Below are positions 1-5,949 of a stretch of DNA of 10,583 nt, piece by piece. This stretch comes from Candidatus Zixiibacteriota bacterium (GTDB lineage Bacteria; Zixibacteria; MSB-5A5; GN15; JACZUZ01). How positions within the stretch are numbered: the first letter of the stretch is position 1; the number at the start of each line of letters is the position of its first letter. The notes under the pieces are model-generated. The model saw only the letters and a list, made by a program, of their open reading frames with translations, was not told where the DNA came from and ran no database searches. Location: NCBI GenBank assembly GCA_022563625.1, contig JADFNA010000027.1, positions 1 to 10,583 on the forward strand, given 5' to 3'. The translations under genes and the position numbers were made by a program.

Positions 1-55
1 ATACCTCCAACACAATCTTCGCCTTTGTCTTTGAATCCCACTGCCGACGCTTCAT
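1..55 (-). CDS. IS3-family transposase OrfA, N-terminal fragment cut by the window edge
   Basis: On the minus strand an ATG at 55-53 is preceded, five bases upstream, by a perfect AGGAGG Shine-Dalgarno at 61-66. It opens a frame reading MKRRQWDSKTKAKIVLEV before the window ends. This matches the typical start of IS3-family OrfA proteins (MKR-K-DxKTKAKIVLE), the beginning of a small helix-turn-helix protein. OrfA normally binds the IS ends and is joined by programmed frameshifting to the OrfB DDE integrase. Only 18 codons are visible, so integrity of the gene and the OrfB partner cannot be judged. The family call rests on recognising the N-terminal motif; the exact IS group is unknown. Confidence 0.7.
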   Translation of the reverse strand, partial: MKRRQWDSKTKAKIVLEV

Positions 56-121
56 AAACTCCTCCTGTGATTCTTTTCACAAGATACTCGCTTAGACAAC
101 AGCGTCAACTAATGGGGAGCA
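1..121 (-). mobile_element. 5' end of an IS3-like insertion sequence (partial)
   Basis: The left edge holds the start of a transposase reading out of the window on the minus strand, preceded by about 65 bases of leader. The minus-strand sequence beginning at 121 reads TGCTCCCC, which fits the TG... terminus usual for IS3-family ends, so 121 is my estimate of the element boundary. The other end and the 3-4 bp target duplication lie outside or cannot be checked, so the boundary is inferred. Beyond 121 the sequence becomes markedly more AT-rich, which supports a junction near there. Confidence 0.55.
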
Positions 122-382
122 GTATAAACCCTATAACCATCATGCTAAAGAGTAAATAATGATGGAGAAGAACATTTAAACAATATCACAATCTTAACTT
201 CACTTTGCTAAAAGGATTTCAATCAATGGAAAGGAAATCTAAAAGTGACATAAAGGAGGTGACACTAAACAATCAATTCTATCTAATCTGAGCTTGATCA
301 AGGAAGTTAGTCTAAAGACACAAATATATTTCCAATAAGCCTAGAAAACGAAACAAGATACAATTTTAGATTGGAGAAAGAA
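122..382. other. AT-rich intergenic leader with no convincing gene
   Basis: This 261-base stretch between the IS end and the secreted-protein gene has no ORF of note. It holds a 7-bp inverted repeat CCATCAT/ATGATGG (137-143 and 159-165, 15-base loop), a perfect anti-Shine-Dalgarno complement AAAGGAGGTGA (252-262) with no start codon in range, and a 10-bp palindrome CTTGATCAAG (293-302). I could not find a well-spaced sigma-70 promoter for the downstream gene. Confidence 0.5.
226..291 (+). other. Possible 21-codon small ORF (weak)
   Basis: An ATG at 226 has AAAGGA (211-216) nine bases upstream and reads MERKSKSDIKEVTLNNQFYL plus a final Ile to a TGA at 289-291. The peptide is rich in charged and polar residues and resembles nothing I recognise. 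It could be a leader peptide, a gene remnant or chance in AT-rich DNA. It overlaps the orphan Shine-Dalgarno at 252-262. Confidence 0.12.
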
Positions 383-1948
383 ATGATCAAGATGAAACAA
401 ATGCGTAACAAGAGATTTATTGCGTGTACGACGTTTGCCGTACTGATAGGGACTTTCTTTTCGGTTCCTGTATTAGCGGCGCCCGGAGATTTGATCGCTA
501 CCATTAATGTACCTAATGCCTCGCCGAGTTGCTGTGGAATTGGCGTTGCCGTGGACTGCGGAGATTCGGCGACCATCTTTTACACTAACTCTTTTTCCGC
601 GTTTCTTCACAAAATGGATAAATTCGGAGGGGACCTTGGGTCTATTCCATTGACAAGGGCCTCAGACAGCGCAGCCATTAGCTTTGGCGCTATCTCCTGG
701 GACGAATCCAGGCAGAGAATCTGGGGAGGAACAGACGCCAGTGGTAATCCTCTGAGTGTCTATCTAATCGATCCGGTGACGGGTGTGGCTACGTTCATAT
801 TTACGCTGGACTTTGCTGGATTTGGATTTTGCGACGGAATTGGCTTCGACGGAACGGACAACAGCATTTGGGTGAGTGACGACGTCTCTTCTAGGGTCGA
901 GCACTGGGACGTCTCGGCCGTAGATGCTGCCGGTGTCGGAGCGGCAGTTGCGCATGGCGGCGGTCATATTATCCCTACGAATGCTGCTGGCGGAACTCTT
1001 GGTGCGATTAGTGGCGTCGCGGTCGGCAAGGGGAATCGCTTATACTTGGGTCAAGATGGCCGAGGAAAGATCGTCGCCGTCACCAAGACGGGAACTTTCA
1101 TCAGCGATTTTGCCACAGCCGCAGGAAGGGATGAGGGCCTTGCTTGCGACGTGGTTAGTTTTGCTCCGCTCGAGGTGCTGTGGTCTAAGGACGCCTTTGA
1201 CGACTTTGTGGAGGTGTTCGAGGTTGAGGAAGGGACCTGCGAGTGTCCCGGCGGATTGTTCGCCGACATCGACATCAAGCCGCAGTCATGTCCCAACCCC
1301 CTGAATGTGAAGAAGAATGGTGTTCTCCCTGTGGCCGTTTTAGGTGGCGATGACTTTGACATCAACGACATTGACCGAGCCACGGTACAGCTTGAAGGAG
1401 TGCCATCGGAGGGAAGAAACTTGACCCCTGAAGATGTAGCTACGCCTTTCGGTGGAGAACTCTGCGACTGTGACACCCTCGCTGGGGATGGCTTTACGGA
1501 CCAGGTCTTTATGTTTGATGCGCAAGCCATTGTGGCAGCGCTGGGAGCAGTCACGAACCGCGAAGAGAGAGAGCTAACTTTGACTGGCAATCTCCTGGAT
1601 GGCACGCCGTTTACCGGGAAGGACTGTGTGAGAATCATCGTTCGTGGGAAGTCCGGCAACCACAAGACTGAGACTAGTGTATTGCCCAAAGAGTTTAGCC
1701 TGAATCAAAACTATCCAAACCCGTTTAACCCATCAACCAAAATATCTCTCCGTTTGCCTGAATCCGCAAACTGGGAGATAGTCATTTACAACATCCAAGG
1801 CCAGAAAGTCGACAGGTACACCGGTCATTCCGACGCTGGTGTTGTTACTATCGAATGGGATGGGTCGGCTTATGCATCCGGCATATATTTCTACAAGGCA
1901 AGCGCCGGCTCATTTTCTCAGACAAGGAAGATGACACTTCTTAAATAG
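383..1948 (+). CDS. Secreted protein: beta-propeller-like N-terminal half, IDIKP domain, T9SS type A sorting tail
   Basis: The product is 521 residues from ATG 383, chosen over an in-frame TTG at 371 because GGAG (373-376) sits six bases before the ATG and overlaps the TTG. Residues 1-32 are a Sec signal peptide: basic start, hydrophobic core, VLA cleavage site. Residues 35-265 contain recurring WD/IWGGTD and IWVSDD-type strands like an NHL or streptogramin-lyase beta-propeller, with several cysteines; no catalytic site is evident. Residues 294-420 match the IDIKP...CPNPLNVKxxGVLPVAVLG domain common in FCB and archaeal secreted proteins, ending in LTGNLLDGTPFTGKDCVRI. Residues 436-521 are a T9SS sorting domain: NYPNPFNPSTKI, then IYNIQGQKV, WDG, SGIYFYKA and KMTLLK. 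Family knowledge says the tail directs passage across the outer membrane and is then removed. Ligand and role are unknown. It is transcribed alone, ended by the hairpin at 1985-2025. Confidence 0.9.
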   Translation: MIKMKQMRNKRFIACTTFAVLIGTFFSVPVLAAPGDLIATINVPNASPSCCGIGVAVDCGDSATIFYTNSFSAFLHKMDKFGGDLGSIPLTRASDSAAISFGAISWDESRQRIWGGTDASGNPLSVYLIDPVTGVATFIFTLDFAGFGFCDGIGFDGTDNSIWVSDDVSSRVEHWDVSAVDAAGVGAAVAHGGGHIIPTNAAGGTLGAISGVAVGKGNRLYLGQDGRGKIVAVTKTGTFISDFATAAGRDEGLACDVVSFAPLEVLWSKDAFDDFVEVFEVEEGTCECPGGLFADIDIKPQSCPNPLNVKKNGVLPVAVLGGDDFDINDIDRATVQLEGVPSEGRNLTPEDVATPFGGELCDCDTLAGDGFTDQVFMFDAQAIVAALGAVTNREERELTLTGNLLDGTPFTGKDCVRIIVRGKSGNHKTETSVLPKEFSLNQNYPNPFNPSTKISLRLPESANWEIVIYNIQGQKVDRYTGHSDAGVVTIEWDGSAYASGIYFYKASAGSFSQTRKMTLLK

Positions 1949-1984
1949 AAATCTCGCAAACCCCTTCACGCCCCCTCCCCACCG

Positions 1985-2025
1985 TGAGAAAAACCCCGGA
2001 ACCACTGCGGTTCCGGGGTTTCTCA
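1985..2025 (+). terminator. Hairpin terminator after the T9SS-tailed gene
   Basis: A 13-bp perfect stem, AAACCCCGGAACC (1991-2003) with GGTTCCGGGGTTT (2009-2021), closes a five-base loop. It extends to TGAGA/TCTCA at the base with a two-base bulge. It starts 37 bases after the stop codon of the upstream gene. The U-tract is short (TTTCTC), but the stem is long and GC-rich, so intrinsic termination is likely. Confidence 0.8.
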
Positions 2026-2059
2026 TATACGGGAGATTCTGCCTGTATCTGATTGAGTT

Positions 2060-2091
2060 TTGACCGCTGTGATTTTGGGTTATACTATAAT
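2060..2091 (+). promoter_or_regulatory. Candidate sigma-70 promoter for the ATPase-TPR-BTAD regulator
   Basis: TTGACC at 2060-2065 is followed by overlapping -10 options: TACTAT (2083-2088, 17-base spacer), TATACT (2081-2086, 15-base spacer) and TATAAT (2086-2091, 20-base spacer). Transcription would begin near 2094-2098, almost on top of the GTG at 2099. The region lies directly between the upstream terminator and the regulator. The promoter is inferred from motifs only. Confidence 0.45.
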
Positions 2092-2098
2092 ATAGCCG

Positions 2099-5000
2099 GT
2101 GCGCTCGCATGAAATGCGCAATCAGGGCGCCCGGTCAGTATCTAAGTTTGAAAGGGTATCAAAGTTGCAATTCACCGGCGCATTGCCATTCACCGGACGG
2201 GACGAAGAGCTCTCGGCGTTGCATGATGTGTATATCAGCGCGCTTCACAACGAATGCCAGCTGGCGCTTATCGAGGGCGATCCGGGCGTGGGCAAATCGA
2301 CTCTGGTTGAGCAGTTTCTTGATGAACTGGGCGAAAAAGGCGCGCTGACACTCAAAACATTCGGCATTCCATCTTTCGGCGGATTTCGCTCAACCTTCGC
2401 CGGATTGCTGCGCTCCTTTCTGAGTTCCGCCTCACCGCAGGAGTTTTCCACCTCAAATTTGTTTGAACGCGGATCGGCAATCGCGCTTTCACGCCTGGCG
2501 CCGGAAGTGCGCGACATGATTCCGTTCGAAATCCCAGAATCTACCGAACTGGACGCCGGCGCCGCCCAGGAAATGGAGCAAATTCTCGATGGACTCAGGT
2601 TATTTATTCTGAGACTGGCGACGCGCAAACCGCTGCTGATTCTTTTTGAAGACGCCCATTGGTTTGACCCCAAAAGCTGGGAGGCAATTAACTTTCTCAA
2701 ACGCACACTCGGCCCGTATCCGGTCATGATTCTGGTCACCCTGCGCCCTTCGGAACTGGACGAAGATTCCGAACGTATGTACAACACACTGACCCACTCC
2801 CGTCCCGTCGAGCGCATCAGGCTGGACAATCTGACCGGCGCTGATTCGCGCCAGGTGATTGAACGCATGTTCGGAGCGGAAATCGCTGATGCAATCTCAA
2901 CTGATGTGCATCTCTCCACCGGCGGCAACCCGCTTTTTTTACACGAAACACTTAACACGCTAATTGAACGGCAGGCGCTGCAGTATGACCGCGCCACCGA
3001 CCAGTGGGAGCAGATGATTGATCTGACCGGCAAGCTACCGGAGCCTGAATCCGCCGGTTATATTTTTGAAGAGCGTATCTCCGGTTTCTCCGAAGAAGAA
3101 GTCAATATCTTCCGCCTGGCGGCGCTGTTGGGATTGAATTTCTGGGCCACCTGGCTCAAAGAGCTTTCAAACCTGCCCGAGGAAAAGTTCATCGGTTTTC
3201 TTAATCGCGCCCTCAAAGCGAATCTGTTGGTTTCGGACTTTCAGGGGAAGCTGAGTTTCTATCATCAGTTGATACAGCGCCACCTGCTTGAATCAATTCC
3301 TGAAACACTGCGCATATCAATTCGCATGAGAATGTATGAGTATTTTCTGGCGCGCGCCAAAACGCATCCGGCCGAAGGCCCGTTCTATCGCTTCCTGGCC
3401 AGTGAAACACTGGAGACACATCTGGTCGAACGCTACGGAATCAGCCTCGTGCATAGCAACCTGGAAGCTGCGCGTGATGCGTTCGCGTCTTTTTCCAATG
3501 CGCTGGCTCTGCGCTATCTGAAAACCGCGCGCGCCGCGCTGAAGATGCTGACAGACATTGAGCGGCCCGTGGCGCTGCAGGCGCTGTGTAACATTTATCA
3601 GGAACTCGGCCGCGTGGCGCTTGAGTCCGGGCGCTCGCGTGAAGCGACCATGTATTATCGCTGTGCGTCGATTTATGTCGCTCCGCATTTGAAGCTGGCC
3701 CTGGAGGACCAACTTCGCCTCTTGCGCAATCTGGCGGAGGCGTATTACAAAATGGCCGAGTATCCGCGGATTGCAGGTTATGTCAACCGCGCCGTGGCGT
3801 TGGCCGCCGGGGTAGAAGAACACGCCGCCATACGTGAACTGGCCAAGCTGCAATTCATCTCGGGACTCTCGCTTTACAATCAGGGACAGTATGACAGCGC
3901 CTCGCGCGAGACTGAACAGGGACTCAAGATGCTTTCCGAACGCAGTATTTTGGAACCTCAACTGGAGCTGTCCGGTCTGCGCAATAAAGGAATTATATTG
4001 AACCGCACCGGCAAACATCGTGAAGCCGAAGAAGTATTCGAAAGATCACTGGCCCTGGCTGAAGCGCTCGATGACCGCCGCGAAATCGGACGCGCACAAT
4101 ACTATCTGGGCGTGGTGCGCCAGTATCTGGGGCAGTTCAATCTGGCCATGAACAATTATCAACAGTCGATAGCAATCTGCCGCGAGGTTGATGATCTGGA
4201 GACGATGTCGAAAATTCATAACAACCTCGGCGTCCACTATAGCGAATCCGGTGATCCAGACCAGGCCGAACGAAATTTCCGCCGTGCATTTGAACTGCAA
4301 GAACAAATTGGCGCCGTGTATGCGTCATTGACAACACGCATAAATATCGCCGGCGCCCTGCATACCTCGGGGCGCAGTGACGAAGCGCTCAAAGAATCAC
4401 GCCGAATTTATGATGATTGCGTCCGGTTAAACGCCGTGAACCTTATCCCGGCAATTTATGACTCTGAAATTGAAATAGCGCTGGATGCTGGCAAGCAGGA
4501 GTACGCCGAACAGGCGCTGGCCAGTATGCGCGGCTGGCTGGCGAAAACTGAGTCAAAGTTTGGTGTTGATCATCTCAAAAAACTCGAAGCGCGGGCGCTA
4601 ATTCTCCGGGGGAATTACAACGAAGGCTGGAAACTGCTGGCTGAAACATTATCAATGTATCAGGACAAGGGCGAGTCATTCCGCGCCGCGCAGGCAATGG
4701 CCGAAGGCGCCTTGAGTATTCTGCAGGCGCAATCACGCGGCGGCAAAGTCGACGAGAAAATTCTGGCTGAGGTTGAAAAATACATATCCGAAGCGCTGAA
4801 AATTTATCAGAAACTGAACTTCAGCAAACGAATTGATATTTTGCGTGAAAAACTTGCCGCATGTACCGGGGCAGACAGCGCTTATGTGAAATTGCTCGGC
4901 GTTGCTTCGCCGGAGGAACACACCGCCGAGCATGTTTTGCAAAACAAAGCGCTGGTGCGTTGTTTCGGGCGTTTGAAAGTTATCAGCCCCGGAAGACATG

Positions 5001-5773
5001 ATGAAATTGAGGAGTCCGCCTGGCCTTCCAAAAAGGCGCGCGGACTTCTGGCGTATCTGGCGACACACAGTGGACCGGACCGCCCGATTTCACGCGACAA
5101 AATTTGTGATGCGCTCTGGTCGCATCTGGGACCGGATACGATTATGTCATCGTTTCATGTGACACTCTCGCATTTGCGTAAGACACTTTCAGTTGAATCA
5201 TCGGCGGAGTTTCGTGACAGCCAGATTATTATCCATCATGACGGCAACTATAACCTGGCCTGGGACGAGCGCTTCTGGTGTGATTTGCGTGAGTTTGATG
5301 AATTGTATCGCTCTGCCAGCGGCTACCTGCGCGAAAACAAGGTGCATCTGGCCACGCGTGATTTTGAACTGGCGCGCGCGTTGTATCAGGGACCGCTGTT
5401 GGAGGACATGTATGACAGCTGGCTGGAAGAGCCGCGTGATTCGTACCGGATCAGGTATATTGACATCTGCCAGCGCCTGGCGAATATACATTTCGAAAAA
5501 AGCGAGTTTGAACGCGCAGTGTCGCTGTGTCAGGAAGTCTTGCTGGTTGACCCGACCGAAGAACCCGCGCACAGGCTGCTGATGCTGACACTTTTCACCA
5601 CCGGCCGCAAAGCCGCGGCAGTCAAACAATACAACGCCTGTGTCAGCGCTCTGCAAAAACGTCTGGACATTGAACCCGACCAAAAAACAATAGACCTGGC
5701 GGAACTGATTAAAACCTCCGCCAGCGAACTGGTAGACATGCCCCCGGCCAAAGCCAAGATGCGGTATGTGTGA
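2099..5773 (+). CDS. Large ATP-dependent transcriptional regulator: AAA/STAND ATPase, TPR array, OmpR-like winged helix, BTAD
   Basis: The product is 1224 residues from GTG 2099. Residues 31-290 form the ATPase: FTGRDEEL entry, Walker A GDPGVGKST (60-68), Walker B LLILFEDAHW (179-188) and TGGNPLFL (274-281), as in MalT/LAL-type STAND regulators and COG3899 predicted ATPases. Residues about 460-910 are helical TPR-like repeats, for example around 500-525, 625-655, 665-695 and 705-735. Residues about 951-1056 match the SARP/OmpR winged helix (WPSKKARGLLAYLATH, ISRDKICDALW, SSFHVTLSHLRKTL). Residues about 1060-1212 are the bacterial transcriptional activator domain (BTAD). It is probably cytoplasmic, with ATP and a TPR-sensed signal controlling DNA binding; target genes and ligand are unknown. 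No transmembrane segment is seen. Alternative in-frame starts are ATG 2114 and TTG 2165; the latter has AAAGGG (2151-2156) eight bases upstream and opens just before the conserved GRDEEL. The start is therefore uncertain, the gene is not. Confidence 0.9.
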   Translation: MRSHEMRNQGARSVSKFERVSKLQFTGALPFTGRDEELSALHDVYISALHNECQLALIEGDPGVGKSTLVEQFLDELGEKGALTLKTFGIPSFGGFRSTFAGLLRSFLSSASPQEFSTSNLFERGSAIALSRLAPEVRDMIPFEIPESTELDAGAAQEMEQILDGLRLFILRLATRKPLLILFEDAHWFDPKSWEAINFLKRTLGPYPVMILVTLRPSELDEDSERMYNTLTHSRPVERIRLDNLTGADSRQVIERMFGAEIADAISTDVHLSTGGNPLFLHETLNTLIERQALQYDRATDQWEQMIDLTGKLPEPESAGYIFEERISGFSEEEVNIFRLAALLGLNFWATWLKELSNLPEEKFIGFLNRALKANLLVSDFQGKLSFYHQLIQRHLLESIPETLRISIRMRMYEYFLARAKTHPAEGPFYRFLASETLETHLVERYGISLVHSNLEAARDAFASFSNALALRYLKTARAALKMLTDIERPVALQALCNIYQELGRVALESGRSREATMYYRCASIYVAPHLKLALEDQLRLLRNLAEAYYKMAEYPRIAGYVNRAVALAAGVEEHAAIRELAKLQFISGLSLYNQGQYDSASRETEQGLKMLSERSILEPQLELSGLRNKGIILNRTGKHREAEEVFERSLALAEALDDRREIGRAQYYLGVVRQYLGQFNLAMNNYQQSIAICREVDDLETMSKIHNNLGVHYSESGDPDQAERNFRRAFELQEQIGAVYASLTTRINIAGALHTSGRSDEALKESRRIYDDCVRLNAVNLIPAIYDSEIEIALDAGKQEYAEQALASMRGWLAKTESKFGVDHLKKLEARALILRGNYNEGWKLLAETLSMYQDKGESFRAAQAMAEGALSILQAQSRGGKVDEKILAEVEKYISEALKIYQKLNFSKRIDILREKLAACTGADSAYVKLLGVASPEEHTAEHVLQNKALVRCFGRLKVISPGRHDEIEESAWPSKKARGLLAYLATHSGPDRPISRDKICDALWSHLGPDTIMSSFHVTLSHLRKTLSVESSAEFRDSQIIIHHDGNYNLAWDERFWCDLREFDELYRSASGYLRENKVHLATRDFELARALYQGPLLEDMYDSWLEEPRDSYRIRYIDICQRLANIHFEKSEFERAVSLCQEVLLVDPTEEPAHRLLMLTLFTTGRKAAAVKQYNACVSALQKRLDIEPDQKTIDLAELIKTSASELVDMPPAKAKMRYV

Positions 5774-5949
5774 GTAGGAGAGTTGAGACAAATCTGTAGG
5801 TCAAAGCCCCCAAAGAGAGCGCAAGCTTCGGACGGGTTCTGACAGGGCGCCCTTCCCAAAAAAAAGCCGGAAGAGACCGTAAAGTCACTCCCGGCTAATA
5901 GAGCTAATAGATTCGCTTGCCGAAAATGTTTTCTCAGCAAGATTTGAAA
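5774..5949. other. Convergent intergenic region
   Basis: The stop codons of the regulator (+) and the repeat protein (-) face each other across 176 bases. The stretch holds a 10-bp self-complementary AGGGCGCCCT (5844-5853), the minus-strand terminator at 5858-5896, and a perfect 9-bp tandem duplication GCTAATAGA (5894-5902 and 5903-5911). No terminator with a U-tract is seen for the plus-strand gene; it may use the same hairpin without one. Confidence 0.6.
5858..5896 (-). terminator. Intrinsic terminator of the S74 repeat-protein gene
   Basis: Read on the minus strand, AGCCGG...GAC pairs with GTC...CCGGCT around a six-base loop, with two internal mismatches in a 13-bp stem. It is followed by eight T residues (plus-strand A run 5858-5865). 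It lies about 55 bases past the minus-strand stop codon. The hairpin plus U-tract is a textbook rho-independent terminator for that direction. Confidence 0.85.

Noticed and set aside
325..364. TATATT and TACAAT as -10 boxes for the secreted-protein gene
   Set aside because: Neither has a -35 at suitable spacing, and TACAAT would place transcription start at the ribosome binding site.
1051..1689. Minus-strand 212-codon open frame inside the secreted-protein gene
   Set aside because: The plus-strand frame has a signal peptide, known domains and a sorting tail. The antisense protein is low-complexity and matches nothing.
2245..3033. Minus-strand 262-codon open frame inside the regulator
   Set aside because: It is opposite the Walker A/B-containing ATPase, Ser/Arg-rich, and a typical shadow frame.
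5894..5911. Perfect tandem duplication of GCTAATAGA
   Set aside because: Only two 9-base copies in a convergent intergenic region; most likely replication slippage without function.
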